The notes: generated by a model from the sequence alone, not told the origin. 64,000 bases of DNA from Rhizobacter sp964253025 (GCF_964253025.1 NZ_CAXUQC020000001.1:1612001-1676000), one strand, 5' to 3'. Shown: positions 8,738 to 17,818, counted from the first letter of the stretch. Numbers and translations are program-made.

Positions 8738-9397
8738 GTGAACCCATCGACCGCGCTCCCGCTGCTCTACAGCTACCGCCGCTGCCCGTATGCCATGCGG
8801 GCCCGCATGGCCTTGCTGCAGGCGGACCGGGCGGTGCAGGTGCAGGAGATCGTGCTGCGCGACAAGCCGGCTTCCCTGCTGACCATCAGCCCCAAGGGGA
8901 CGGTGCCGGTGCTGCAGCTGCCCGATGGCCACGTGATCGAGGAAAGCTGGGACATCATGCGCTGGGCCTTCGGCGACCGGGACATGAACGGTTGGTGGTC
9001 GCGTGCACAGTCGCCGGACAACATCGAACTGCTGCAGCGGGTGGATGGCCCGTTCAAGCGCCTGCTTGACCGCTACAAGTATCCCGAGCGGTTCACCGAT
9101 GAGGGCCTTGCCGGCCCGGGTGCGCGAGACGCGGCACGGGACGAGCTCCTGCTTGCACTGGAAGCTCGGCTTGGCAGCCGCCCGCAGCTTGGCGGCGACG
9201 TCCCGTGCGCGCTCGACCTCGCGGTGTTCCCGTTCGTGCGCCAGTTCGTCGGCGTGGATGCCGCGTGGTTTGCCGGCCAGGCTTTGCCTTCGGTCCAGCG
9301 TTGGCTGCGGGGCTGGCTCGACAGCGATTTGTTCACTGCCTGCATGGTGCGCCGGGCCCCTGGCGCGGTCGGGCCGTTGCGCGCCGACGGCAGCTGA
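8738..9397 (+). CDS. Glutathione S-transferase-like protein
   Basis: The 219-residue protein starts at GTG 8738. The N-terminal thioredoxin fold has a glutaredoxin-like CPYA motif (YRRCPYAMRARMAL, residues about 13-26) and the GST glutathione-contact segment KGTVPVLQLPDGHVIEESWDIMRW. The C-terminal half is helical (LDLAVFPFVRQFVGVD). Family members conjugate or reduce with glutathione; the substrate is unknown. It stands alone, 283 bp after rnr in a GC-rich spacer where I see no feature, and it converges on the nnr operon. Confidence 0.8.
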   Translation: MNPSTALPLLYSYRRCPYAMRARMALLQADRAVQVQEIVLRDKPASLLTISPKGTVPVLQLPDGHVIEESWDIMRWAFGDRDMNGWWSRAQSPDNIELLQRVDGPFKRLLDRYKYPERFTDEGLAGPGARDAARDELLLALEARLGSRPQLGGDVPCALDLAVFPFVRQFVGVDAAWFAGQALPSVQRWLRGWLDSDLFTACMVRRAPGAVGPLRADGS

Positions 9398-9448
9398 ACC
9401 GGGGGCCGACGCCGCGTCACGGCACGGCCGCGCGTCGGGCCGCCGGGC

Positions 9449-10942
9449 TCAAGTCCCCGGGCGTCGTCGACGCGCCGATGCGTGCATCGCTTCGATGAGG
9501 TCGGCTGCGCGCAGCGGCGCATGACGCGCCGCATCGGCCGCCTCGCCGTGCGTCCACGTCGCGGCGCGCGCTGCGTCCAGCGCACCGGTGCCCGATGCCG
9601 ACCACAAGCCACCGATCCAGCCGGCCAGCACGTCACCGGTGCCGGCGGTCGCCAGGGCGGCGTTGCCGGTCGGATTGATCGAAGGGGGATGGCCGGGCGA
9701 AGCCACGATGCTTCCGGACCCCTTCAGCACGACCGTGGTCCCGAACCGTTCGACGAGGGTGCGTGCGGCAGCCAACCGGTCGGCCTGGACCGCCGCGGCG
9801 CTGCTGCCGAGGAGGCGGGCAGCCTCCAGGGGATGTGGTGTCAGCACGGTTTCGCGTCCGCTCGTCGCACGGGCGGCAAGGAGCGCTTGCAGCGTGCCGT
9901 CGGCCGCAATCGCGTTCAGCGCATCGGCGTCCAGTACCAGCCGGGGCGCCATGCCCAACAAGCGGGGCAGGGCGGCCGCAATCGCTTCGCCTCCGCCGCA
10001 GCCGGCGACCACCGTCGCTTGCTCCGGCAGGTCGCCCAGTCGGGCGCCTGCACGGAGCATCAGTTCAGGACGGACCGGGTCGTGGGTAAGCCCGGCAGGG
10101 TCCAGCAAGTCGACCAGCACACGGCCGGCGCCCGCGGCATGGGCGGCGCGCGCAGCCAGCACCGCCGCCCCTGCCATGCCGGCGCTGCCACCCACCACCA
10201 GCACGTCGCCGAAACTGCCCTTGTGCTGGGCATGGTGCATGGCGGCAAGCCGGGGCGGCGCCGGAAGCTCCGCCTGGGGGGCTTCGTCAGGGGGCGCGGT
10301 GCCAAGGTCGTCGAACCACACCGTGCCGGCATGGTCACGGCCCGCGCCGGTGAACAGCCCCGGCTTGAGCGTCAACAGGCTCAAGGTATGACTGGCGTGA
10401 ACGCACAAGGGGCCGAAGGGCTGGCCGGTGTCGCCGTCCAGGCCCGAGGGCAGGTCCACGGCGAGCACCGGAGCCGCCTGTGCTTTGATGAAGCGGATGA
10501 GTGCGGCCTGCGGCCCCGCGGGTTCACGCGTCGCTCCCACGCCAAAGACGGCGTCGATGATCAGGTCACCGGGTCCCAAGGCCTCCGGGAGCTGGCTCGA
10601 CACATCGACGCCGGAGTCGACGGCCCGTTGCCACGCGCGCGCAGCATCGGGCGGCAGGGTTTCGTGGGCGGCCAACAAGGTGACGGCCACCTCCATGCCC
10701 GCTTGCCGCAGCAGCACGGCCGCCTCGAGTCCGTCGCCGCCGTTGTTCCCCGGCCCGGCGGCCACCCAGATGCGTTGCGCATGCGGCGCCACGGCGAGGG
10801 CCAGCCGGGAGACGGCGGCGCCGGCCCGTGCCATGAGGGTGAAGTGCGGCACGGCCGCCTGGGCCCGCGCTTCGATTCGCCGGGTGGCCTCCCTGCAGAA
10901 GAGCGGGTAAGGGCCGCCCGTCGTTGGCAGGCGAAGGATCAC
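9449..10942 (-). CDS. nnr: Bifunctional NAD(P)H-hydrate epimerase / ADP-dependent dehydratase (Nnr)
   Basis: Nnr repairs damaged NADHX and NADPHX. The N-terminal YjeF domain epimerises R and S forms, and the C-terminal ribokinase-like domain dehydrates the S form using ADP. The 497 residues show GPGNNGGDGLEAAVLLRQAG (YjeF_N) near 60-80, the dehydratase start around 235 (HKGSFGDVLVVGGSAGMAGA), and the nucleotide motif NPTGNAALATAGTGDVLAGWIGGL near 430-455. The GTG start at 10942 overlaps the upstream stop as GTGA. The frame is open much further upstream, but there it lies inside the oxidoreductase gene. Confidence 0.93.
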   Translation of the reverse strand: MILRLPTTGGPYPLFCREATRRIEARAQAAVPHFTLMARAGAAVSRLALAVAPHAQRIWVAAGPGNNGGDGLEAAVLLRQAGMEVAVTLLAAHETLPPDAARAWQRAVDSGVDVSSQLPEALGPGDLIIDAVFGVGATREPAGPQAALIRFIKAQAAPVLAVDLPSGLDGDTGQPFGPLCVHASHTLSLLTLKPGLFTGAGRDHAGTVWFDDLGTAPPDEAPQAELPAPPRLAAMHHAQHKGSFGDVLVVGGSAGMAGAAVLAARAAHAAGAGRVLVDLLDPAGLTHDPVRPELMLRAGARLGDLPEQATVVAGCGGGEAIAAALPRLLGMAPRLVLDADALNAIAADGTLQALLAARATSGRETVLTPHPLEAARLLGSSAAAVQADRLAAARTLVERFGTTVVLKGSGSIVASPGHPPSINPTGNAALATAGTGDVLAGWIGGLWSASGTGALDAARAATWTHGEAADAARHAPLRAADLIEAMHASARRRRPGT

Positions 10943-12288
10943 GCCCGGCCTCCAAGTCGTTCGAGGCCCAGGCCGGTCGCGTCCATGCCGGCTTGCCGGC
11001 CCGACAGCGTGTCGGCCAGTACCCTTGCCGAGCCGCACGACAGTGCCCACCCGGCGGATCCGTGGCCGAGGTTCAACCAGACACCTTGCACGCCGCTGCT
11101 GCCGATCACGGGCGCCCCGTCCGGCATCATCGGACGCGCGCCGTTCCAGCGCTGCGCCTGGCTGAGGCGCGCGGCACCCGGGAACCAGTCGTCGAGCACC
11201 TTGTACAGGCGGGCCAGCTCCTCGGGCTGGTGGCGCTTCGCGCCGCCGCCAAGGCGTGCCCCGCCCGACACCCGAAGCCGGGAGCCGAGCCGATGGATCA
11301 CGACACGATGCGCGTGGTCCGTGATCGCGGACCGCGGGCCGATGTCGGGATGCGCCTCGACGTGCCGGATGGGTGCCGTGACGGATTGACCGAACACGGC
11401 CGCCATCGGCAGGCGCACGCCATGCGGGCGCAGCAGGTCCACCGAGCCCATGGCCGCACACACGACGACCGCGTCGAACGATTCCTCCATCGGTTCGTCC
11501 AGCGGCTGGGTCGGCTGGAAGGCGCGTGGCGTGGCAGCATCGCCGGCAGAGGACAGCCGGCTGGTGGTCTCCTCGTGGGGCGAATGGACGATGCGCAGGC
11601 GTGGCGAGGGACCAGGTTGCAGCGATTCCACCGTGCTGTGGAAGCGAAACAGGGCCCCCAGGCGCTCGGCTTCCGCCCTGAGCAGCATGGCGAACTGCCG
11701 ACAGTTCCCGACTTCGTCGCCGGGGAGATGCAGGCCGGCCTGCAGCGGCGTGTCCGCATTCAATCCGGGCTCGAGCGCGAGGCACTGGGTCGCATCGAGC
11801 ACGGTGTGTCGCACGCCCAGCTCCGACAACAACGCCAGGGTGGGCGCCAGGCGTGTCTGCTCCCGAGCCGTGCGCAGCAGGACCAGGTGGCCGTCGCTGC
11901 GCTCGTAGTCGAGCTTCAACGCGCCGGCCAGCCCGTGCAGGCGTTCCTGGCTGTACGCCGCAAGGCGATGCAGGCGCGCGTGCATGGCGCGGTGCGGCGC
12001 CGGCTGGCCCGCTCGCCACCAGCGCCACATCCAGCCGAGGGAGCGCATCCCGGGCGAGACCCGCCAGGGACTCGTGCGGCCGAAGACGCTGTGCAGCAGG
12101 TGGCCCGGAACCCCCGGCCCGCTCCATGGGCCCAGGGCACCCGGCGAAGCGAGGCCTGCCGGGGCAAAGCTCGACTCCACCGCCACGCTGCCGCGCCGCT
12201 CGAGCACCACCACCTCGTGGCCATCGGCCGCCAGTTCGTAGGCCGTGGCGACGCCCACCACACCTGCACCAATCACGGCGACCCGCAT
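10939..12288 (-). CDS. FAD-dependent oxidoreductase, D-amino-acid dehydrogenase (DadA)-like
   Basis: The 449-residue protein opens with a dinucleotide-binding motif VAVIGAGVVGVATAYELAADGHEVVVLER (residues 3-31). It carries the DAO-family FAD-site end GHGSAGWALSCGSARVLADTLSG near the C-terminus. This pattern is closest to DadA, which oxidises D-amino acids at the membrane and passes electrons to the respiratory chain. The true substrate is unproven, and glycine/sarcosine oxidase-type activity is possible. The ATG at 12288 overlaps the amidase stop as ATGA, and its own stop overlaps the nnr GTG, so all three genes are translationally coupled. Confidence 0.85.
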   Translation of the reverse strand: MRVAVIGAGVVGVATAYELAADGHEVVVLERRGSVAVESSFAPAGLASPGALGPWSGPGVPGHLLHSVFGRTSPWRVSPGMRSLGWMWRWWRAGQPAPHRAMHARLHRLAAYSQERLHGLAGALKLDYERSDGHLVLLRTAREQTRLAPTLALLSELGVRHTVLDATQCLALEPGLNADTPLQAGLHLPGDEVGNCRQFAMLLRAEAERLGALFRFHSTVESLQPGPSPRLRIVHSPHEETTSRLSSAGDAATPRAFQPTQPLDEPMEESFDAVVVCAAMGSVDLLRPHGVRLPMAAVFGQSVTAPIRHVEAHPDIGPRSAITDHAHRVVIHRLGSRLRVSGGARLGGGAKRHQPEELARLYKVLDDWFPGAARLSQAQRWNGARPMMPDGAPVIGSSGVQGVWLNLGHGSAGWALSCGSARVLADTLSGRQAGMDATGLGLERLGGRA

Positions 12289-13637
12289 CAGGCGCCTCCG
12301 GCGAGCAGGTGTTCGATCACGGCGGAGACGGCCAGCACCCGGTCGTCGGCGAGCGCCGGTCCCCACACCATCAGGCCGACCGGCATGTCGCCGGGCTGGT
12401 GACAGGGGAGCGAGAGGGCGCAGCCGTCGAGGAAGTTGACGACCGAGGGGTTGCGCAGCAGCAGGGCATTGGCGGCGAAGTAGGCCTCGTCGTCCGCCAG
12501 GGCCGAGAGGGTGGGCGCCACGCACGGCACGGTGGGTGAAAGCAGCGCGTCCCATCCGGCCAGCGCGGCTTCCATGCGGGCCACCCAGTCCGCGCGGGCA
12601 GCCATCAGCTGCAGGTGGTCGGCCGCCCCGACGGCCTCGCCGCGCCGAATGCGTGACGCCACGCGAGGGTCGTAGGCGCCCTCGCTCGCGCGAAGCCGTT
12701 CACGGTGCCACCGCCAGGCCTCCACGGCGGGAAAGCCGCCATGGGCATTGAAGGCGCGCAGTTCGCCCAGGGCGGGCAGGGCGATTTCCTCGACGCGGGC
12801 GCCCGCCTCGCGCAAGCGCGCCAGGCTGCGCTCGAAGGCGGCCGCCACAGCGGGTTCCAGCCCGTCGAGCATCACGGTCGACGGCACCGCCAGGCGCAGC
12901 AGGTGCGCCGGCACGGTGCGTCCGGCAACGGGGCGGTCGGCCAGCACCTCGTGCAGCAGCACCGCGTCTCGAACCGAGCGGGTGATCGCGCAGGCGGTGT
13001 CGAAGGTCGGCGACAGGGGCACCGTGCCTGCGGTCGGTACCAGGCGCGCCGTGGCCTTGAAACCCACCAGCCCCTGCAATGCGGCCGGGATGCGGATCGA
13101 CCCGCCGGTGTCGGAGCCGAGGGCCGCCCAGGCCGCGCCGGTGGACACCGACACGGCGCCGCCCGAGGTCGAGCCGCCCGGAATGCGTGGCGTCGGATCG
13201 AGGGCGGCGGTGGCCGGGTTGGGCGGCGTGCCGTGGTGCGGGTTCATGCCCACGCCGGAGAAGGCGAACTCGGTCATCTGCGTGTGGCCGGTGAGGGCGG
13301 CTCCGGCACGCCGGAGCCGGGCGACGGCCGGGGCATCGACGGTCGCGACGGGCGCGTCGGCCAGCACCCGGGAACCGGCCGTGGTCGGGAAGCCGGCGAC
13401 GTCGAACAAGTCCTTCACGCTGAGGGCAAGGCCTGCCAGCGGAGGCAGCGGAATGCCGGCGCGATGCTGCAGGTCCACCGCGGCGGCCACGGCCTCCGGC
13501 TGGCCGGTGAACCGGCGGATGTAGGTGTGCGCGTTGCAGGCTGCATCCGCGGCGTGGAGGCAGTGGCCGAGGGCCTCGGTGGCGCTCGTACGGCCGAGAA
13601 GAATGGCTTCGCGGGCAGCGCTCAGGTCTTGGGTCAT
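12288..13637 (-). CDS. Amidase signature (AS) family amidase
   Basis: This 449-residue hydrolase has the AS catalytic triad: Lys75 in LSVKDLFDV, the cis-Ser in PGGSTSGG (about 156-158), and nucleophile Ser180 in GSDTGGSIRIP. Enzymes of the family hydrolyse amides to acid plus ammonia. It is not GatA of the tRNA amidotransferase, because gatB and gatC are not adjacent and the conserved C-terminal region differs. As first gene of a coupled operon with a DadA-like dehydrogenase it may release an amino acid from an amide. That is an inference. Confidence 0.88.
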   Translation of the reverse strand: MTQDLSAAREAILLGRTSATEALGHCLHAADAACNAHTYIRRFTGQPEAVAAAVDLQHRAGIPLPPLAGLALSVKDLFDVAGFPTTAGSRVLADAPVATVDAPAVARLRRAGAALTGHTQMTEFAFSGVGMNPHHGTPPNPATAALDPTPRIPGGSTSGGAVSVSTGAAWAALGSDTGGSIRIPAALQGLVGFKATARLVPTAGTVPLSPTFDTACAITRSVRDAVLLHEVLADRPVAGRTVPAHLLRLAVPSTVMLDGLEPAVAAAFERSLARLREAGARVEEIALPALGELRAFNAHGGFPAVEAWRWHRERLRASEGAYDPRVASRIRRGEAVGAADHLQLMAARADWVARMEAALAGWDALLSPTVPCVAPTLSALADDEAYFAANALLLRNPSVVNFLDGCALSLPCHQPGDMPVGLMVWGPALADDRVLAVSAVIEHLLAGGA

Positions 13638-13852
13638 GGAGAAGGCTCGAAGGCCGTGCTACACTCTACGGGTTTATCTGAGGGCGCTTCGCGATGAAGC
13701 CCCCGGTGAAACCGCAATCCTGCGAAATCGCGAATCCGGCTGTTGAAAGGTGTTGAACGCACCCTGTCGAGGCAACGTGTTTCAGACGAGACACCGCCGA
13801 AACAGTGGCTTTCAATTCAAGCCGGATTCTAGAACCAACCTTTGGAGTTCAC

Positions 13853-14599
13853 ATGTCTGTCACCATGCGTGAGATGCTGGAAGCCGGCGTCCATTTCGGC
13901 CACCAAACCCGCTTCTGGAATCCGAAGATGGCCCCGTACATCTACGGCCATCGCAACAAGATCCACATCATCAACCTCGAGAAGACGCAGCCGCTCTTCA
14001 ACGACGCGATGAAGTTCATCCGCCAGCTGTCCGCTCGCCGCGGCACGATCCTCATGATCGGCACCAAGCGCCAGGCTCGCGAAGTCATCTCCGCCGAAGC
14101 GCAGCGCGCCGGCATGCCCTACGTCGACCAGCGCTGGCTCGGCGGCATGCTGACCAACTTCAAGACGGTCAAGGGTTCGCTCAAGAAGCTGAAGGACATG
14201 CAGGCCCAGATCGAAGCCGGCACCGAGATCCGCATCAAGAAGGAAGCCCTGCTGTTCCAGCGCGACCTGGCCAAGCTCGAGAAGGACATCGGCGGCATCC
14301 AGAACATGAATGCGCTGCCTGACGCCATGTTCGTGATCGACGTCGGCTACCACAAGATCGCCGTGCTCGAAGCCAAGAAGCTGGGCATTCCCGTCATCGG
14401 CGTGGTGGACTCGAACCACTCGCCTGAAGGCATCGACTACGTGATCCCCGGCAACGACGACTCCTCCAAGGCCGTCGCCCTGTACGCGAAGGCCGTGGCC
14501 GACGCCGTCCTGGAAGGCAAGGCCAACGCGACGAACGAAGTCGTGCAAGCCGTCGCCGCCGGTGGCGACGAGTTCGTGGAAGTCAACGAAACGGCCTGA
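13853..14599 (+). CDS. rpsB: 30S ribosomal protein S2
   Basis: S2 binds the head of the 30S subunit at the S1 docking site. The 248-residue product starts MSVTMREMLEAGVHFGHQTR, with the signature RFWNPKMAPYIYGHRNKIHIINLEKT and later QRWLGGMLTNFKTVKGS. The ATG at 13853 has a GGAG seven bases upstream; the frame is open another 48 bp upstream without conservation. It starts the long plus-strand translation/envelope cluster. A 215-bp leader separates it from the divergent amidase gene. Confidence 0.98.
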   Translation: MSVTMREMLEAGVHFGHQTRFWNPKMAPYIYGHRNKIHIINLEKTQPLFNDAMKFIRQLSARRGTILMIGTKRQAREVISAEAQRAGMPYVDQRWLGGMLTNFKTVKGSLKKLKDMQAQIEAGTEIRIKKEALLFQRDLAKLEKDIGGIQNMNALPDAMFVIDVGYHKIAVLEAKKLGIPVIGVVDSNHSPEGIDYVIPGNDDSSKAVALYAKAVADAVLEGKANATNEVVQAVAAGGDEFVEVNETA

Positions 14600-14637
14600 G
14601 GCCCGCGGCCCCGGCTCGCCTGCAAGGGCGGGCAGAG

Positions 14638-14664
14638 AAAGGGGCTGCTTCAGCCCCTTTTTTT
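14638..14664 (+). terminator. Intrinsic terminator/attenuator between rpsB and tsf
   Basis: AAAGGGGCTG and CAGCCCCTTT form a 10-bp stem with a CTT loop, running directly into seven Ts (14658-14664). It lies 39 bp after rpsB and 60 bp before tsf. A partial terminator here is the known arrangement for setting the ratio of S2 to EF-Ts. Confidence 0.9.
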
Positions 14665-14723
14665 CACCTCATGAACACTGGTGCGCCCCGGCGAGTGGCG
14701 TGCCGAACCTACGGAGATTCAAG

Positions 14724-15650
14724 ATGTCCGCAATCACTGCAAGCATGGTCGCCGAGCTGCGCGCCAAGACCGACGCCCCGATGATGGAGTGCAAGAAGGC
14801 CCTCACGGAAGCTGCTGGCGACATGGAAAAGGCCGAAGAGCTGCTGCGCGTCAAGCTCGGCAGCAAGGCCGGCAAGGCCGCCTCGCGCGTGACGGCTGAA
14901 GGCGTCGTGGCTGCCTCGGTCGAAGGCAACGTCGGTGCGCTCGTCGAAGTCAACTGCGAGACCGACTTCGTCTCGAAGAACGATGACTTCCTCGCCTTCA
15001 CGAAGGCCGTCGCCGAGCTGATCGCCAAGAACAACCCGGCTGACGTGGCCGCTGTCGGCGCGCTGTCGCTGTCGCAAGCCGGTTTCGGCCCGACGGTCGA
15101 AGACGTGCGCAAGGGCCTGATCGGCAAGATCGGCGAGAACATGTCGATCCGCCGCTTCAAGCGCTATGCGGGCGGCGGCCAGCTGGCCAGCTACCTGCAC
15201 GGCACCCGCATCGGCGTGATGGTCGAGTTCGAGGGCGACGCCGTCGCTGCCAAGGACGTCGCCATGCACATCGCCGCGATGAAGCCGGTCTCGCTGTCGT
15301 CGGCCGAAGTGCCGGCCGAGCTGATCGAGAAGGAACGCGCCGTGGCCGCCGGCAAGGCTGCCGAGGACGCCAAGGCTGCCGAAGCCGCTGGCAAGCCGGC
15401 CCAGTCCGCCGACATCGTGACCAAGCGGATCGAAGGCTCGGTGCAGAAGTTCCTGAAGGAAGTCAGCCTCTTCAACCAGGTGTTCGTCAAGGCCGCCGAT
15501 GGCAAGCAGACCGTCGAGCAGCACCTGAAGGGCACCAAGACCGACGTCAAGTCCTTCACGCTGTACGTGGTGGGCGAGGGCATCGAGAAGAAGGTCGACG
15601 ACTTCGCGGCCGAAGTGGCGGCACAAGTCGCTGCTGCCAAGGGCGCCTGA
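14724..15650 (+). CDS. tsf: Translation elongation factor Ts
   Basis: EF-Ts exchanges GDP for GTP on EF-Tu. The 308-residue protein starts MSAITASMVAELRAKTDAPMMECKKALTEA, the UBA-like N-terminal domain. It contains the EF-Tu-contacting NCETDFVSKNDDF (about 80-92) and two EF-TS core repeats. The start at 14724 is preceded by GGAGATTCAAG, with the Shine-Dalgarno GGAG about eight bases upstream. The rpsB-tsf intergenic terminator sits just upstream. Confidence 0.98.
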   Translation: MSAITASMVAELRAKTDAPMMECKKALTEAAGDMEKAEELLRVKLGSKAGKAASRVTAEGVVAASVEGNVGALVEVNCETDFVSKNDDFLAFTKAVAELIAKNNPADVAAVGALSLSQAGFGPTVEDVRKGLIGKIGENMSIRRFKRYAGGGQLASYLHGTRIGVMVEFEGDAVAAKDVAMHIAAMKPVSLSSAEVPAELIEKERAVAAGKAAEDAKAAEAAGKPAQSADIVTKRIEGSVQKFLKEVSLFNQVFVKAADGKQTVEQHLKGTKTDVKSFTLYVVGEGIEKKVDDFAAEVAAQVAAAKGA

Positions 15651-15662
15651 CACGGGCAGCCC

Positions 15663-15695
15663 GCCTGCACAGGGGCACGCGCTCCTGGTGCAGGC
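15663..15695. other. Stem-loop in the tsf-pyrH spacer
   Basis: GCCTGCAC and GTGCAGGC form a perfect 8-bp outer stem, extended inward by AGG/CCT with one bulge. No T-run follows. It lies 12 bp after tsf and 67 bp before pyrH, so it may be a transcript-stability or processing element, or a weak terminator. Confidence 0.4.
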
Positions 15696-15761
15696 ATCAC
15701 GGATAGACTTCAGGGGGCACAACCCACGTGCCCCGACCATCGACAAAAGGGAGATCCCCGC

Positions 15762-16472
15762 ATGCCGGCGTACAAGCGCATCCTGCTCAAACTCTCGGGC
15801 GAGGCCCTCATGGGCGATGACGCCTATGGCATCAACCGGGCCACCATCGTCCGCATGGTGCGTGAGGTTCAGGAAGTGACTCAGCTCGGCTGCGAGGTCG
15901 CGGTCGTGATCGGTGGTGGCAACATCTTTCGCGGCGTGGCGGGCGGCTCGGTCGGCATGGACCGCGCCACGGCCGACTACATGGGCATGCTGGCCACGGT
16001 GATGAACGCGCTGGCCCTGGCCGACACCATGCGCCAGGAAGGCATGACGGCGCGTGTCATGTCGGCCATCGCGATCGACCAGGTCGTCGAGCCCTACGTG
16101 CGTCCCAAGGCCTTGCAGTACCTCGAGGAAGGCAAGGTCATCGTGTTCGCGGGCGGCACGGGCAACCCGTTCTTCACGACCGACACCGCCGCTGCGCTGC
16201 GCGGCGCCGAGATCGGCGCCGAAGTCGTGTTGAAGGCGACCAAGGTCGACGGCGTCTACACTGCCGACCCCAAGAAGGACCCGAGCGCGACACGTTACGC
16301 CAGCATCAGTTTCGATGAAGCCATCAGCCGCAACCTGCAGGTGCTGGACGCCACGGCGTTCGCACTGTGCCGCGACCAGAAGCTGCCGATCAAGGTGTTC
16401 AGCATCTTCAAGGAAGGCGCGCTCAAGCGGGTTGTGATGGGCGAAGACGAGGGCACCCTCGTCCACGTTTGA
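15762..16472 (+). CDS. pyrH: UMP kinase
   Basis: PyrH phosphorylates UMP to UDP using ATP and is a hexamer regulated by GTP and UTP. The 236-residue amino-acid-kinase-fold protein begins YKRILLKLSGEALMG and has the glycine-rich VVIGGGNIFRG (about 47-57). It also has FAGGTGNPFFTTDTAAALRGAEI, the acceptor-site segment of bacterial UMP kinases. The ATG at 15762 follows a strong AAGGGAGA Shine-Dalgarno. frr follows 10 bp later. Confidence 0.97.
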   Translation: MPAYKRILLKLSGEALMGDDAYGINRATIVRMVREVQEVTQLGCEVAVVIGGGNIFRGVAGGSVGMDRATADYMGMLATVMNALALADTMRQEGMTARVMSAIAIDQVVEPYVRPKALQYLEEGKVIVFAGGTGNPFFTTDTAAALRGAEIGAEVVLKATKVDGVYTADPKKDPSATRYASISFDEAISRNLQVLDATAFALCRDQKLPIKVFSIFKEGALKRVVMGEDEGTLVHV

Positions 16473-16482
16473 GGAAACAGCC

Positions 16483-17043
16483 ATGAGCACTGCAGACATC
16501 CACAAGAACGCCGAGCAGAAGATGGCTCGGTCGATCGAGTCGTTCAAGAACGAACTCCAGAAGATCCGCACCGGTCGGGCCCATCCGGGCATCCTCGATC
16601 AGGTGAGCGTCGAGTACTACGGCTCCATGGTGCCCATCAGCCAGGTGGCCAACGTGTCGCTGCTGGATGCCCGCACGATCACCGTGCAGCCCTGGGAAAA
16701 GGGCATGGGTTCGAAGATCGAGAAGGCCATCCGCGAGTCCGACCTCGGCCTGAACCCCTCGGCCCAGGGCGACCTGCTCCGCGTTCCGATGCCGGCGCTC
16801 ACCGAAGAGCGTCGCCGCGACCTGACCAAGGTCGTGCGCAACGCCGGCGAAGACTGCAAGATCGCCATCCGCAACCTGCGCCGTGACGCCAACGAGCAGG
16901 CCAAGAAGCTGACCAAGGACAAGGAGATCTCGGAAGACGACGAGCGCCGCTCGCTCGACGACGTCCAGAAGCTCACCGATCGCTTCATTGCCGAAGTCGA
17001 TCGCCTGATCGCGGCCAAGGAAGCGGAGATCATGGCCGTCTGA
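16483..17043 (+). CDS. frr: Ribosome recycling factor
   Basis: RRF splits post-termination ribosomes together with EF-G. The product has 186 residues, the usual length. It shows the N-terminal helix with ELQKIRTGRAHPGILDQVSVEYYG and the conserved LTEERRRDLTKVVRNAGEDCKIAIRNLRRDA. Its stop TGA shares its last base with the ATG of uppS (TGATG), indicating translational coupling. Confidence 0.98.
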   Translation: MSTADIHKNAEQKMARSIESFKNELQKIRTGRAHPGILDQVSVEYYGSMVPISQVANVSLLDARTITVQPWEKGMGSKIEKAIRESDLGLNPSAQGDLLRVPMPALTEERRRDLTKVVRNAGEDCKIAIRNLRRDANEQAKKLTKDKEISEDDERRSLDDVQKLTDRFIAEVDRLIAAKEAEIMAV

Positions 17044-17816
17044 TGGCCATCTTCACGCCCGGCCGTCTGTCATTCGCGAAAAAGACCTTGGAACCGACAT
17101 CCCGCATTCCGCGCCACGTGGCCATCGTCATGGATGGCAACGGACGCTGGGCGAAGAAGCGCTTCATGCCGCGCTTCTTCGGCCACAAGCAGGGCGTGGA
17201 TGCCCTCGTGCGCACCGTGCAGGCCTGCGCCGACCGTGGCATCGAGTACCTCACCGTCTTCGCGTTCTCCAGCGAGAACTGGAAGCGCCCGACGGAGGAG
17301 GTCTCCGGCCTGATGGACCTGGTTCTCGTCGCGGTGTCGAAGTACCTCACCAAGCTCGCGAGCGAAGGCGTGCGCATCCGCATCGTCGGCGACCGCTCGC
17401 AGGTGTCCGACAAGGTGCGCAATGCCTGGGACCAGGCCGAACGCGGGACCGAGCACAACAAGCGCATCACCTTGTCCGTGGCCTTCAACTATGGCGGCCG
17501 CTGGGATGTGGTGCAGGCCTGTCAGCATGCCATCCGCGACGGCGTGCCCGCGACCGAGCTCGACGAGGCACGGCTCTCGCGGTACATGGCCATGAGCTAC
17601 GCGCCGGATCCCGATCTGTTCATCCGCACCGGCGGCGAAGTCCGCATCAGCAATTTCCTGCTCTGGCAGGTGGCGTACGCCGAGCTGGTGTTCAGCGACT
17701 GCCTCTGGCCCGAGTTCGACGAGGCGCAGCTTGACGCGGCCCTCGCCGACTACGCCAGCCGCGATCGCCGCTTCGGCGGCGTCGAGGCGGCGGAGCCGGT
17801 ACCCGAGAAGGTCTGA
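17043..17816 (+). CDS. uppS: Isoprenyl transferase (undecaprenyl diphosphate synthase)
   Basis: UppS makes C55 undecaprenyl diphosphate, the lipid carrier for peptidoglycan and LPS sugars, by cis-condensation of isopentenyl units. The 257-residue protein has the catalytic motif HVAIVMDGNGRWAKKRF, with the metal-binding Asp in MDGNGRW (about residue 30). It also has FAFSSENWKRP and the C-terminal RTGGEVRISNFLLWQVAYAELVF. The start overlaps the frr stop by one base, and cdsA begins 2 bp after its end. Confidence 0.97.
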   Translation: MAIFTPGRLSFAKKTLEPTSRIPRHVAIVMDGNGRWAKKRFMPRFFGHKQGVDALVRTVQACADRGIEYLTVFAFSSENWKRPTEEVSGLMDLVLVAVSKYLTKLASEGVRIRIVGDRSQVSDKVRNAWDQAERGTEHNKRITLSVAFNYGGRWDVVQACQHAIRDGVPATELDEARLSRYMAMSYAPDPDLFIRTGGEVRISNFLLWQVAYAELVFSDCLWPEFDEAQLDAALADYASRDRRFGGVEAAEPVPEKV

Positions 17817-17818
17817 AC

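Noticed and set aside
10943..12127. Upstream extension of the nnr frame to 892 codons
   Set aside because: This part lies in another frame inside the DadA-like gene. The conserved YjeF N-terminus and the GTGA overlap set the start at 10942.
13638..13852. Riboswitch or promoter in the amidase-rpsB divergent gap
   Set aside because: TACACT at 13660-13665 could be a -10 for rpsB, but no -35 partner or conserved leader fold could be recognised, so nothing specific is called.
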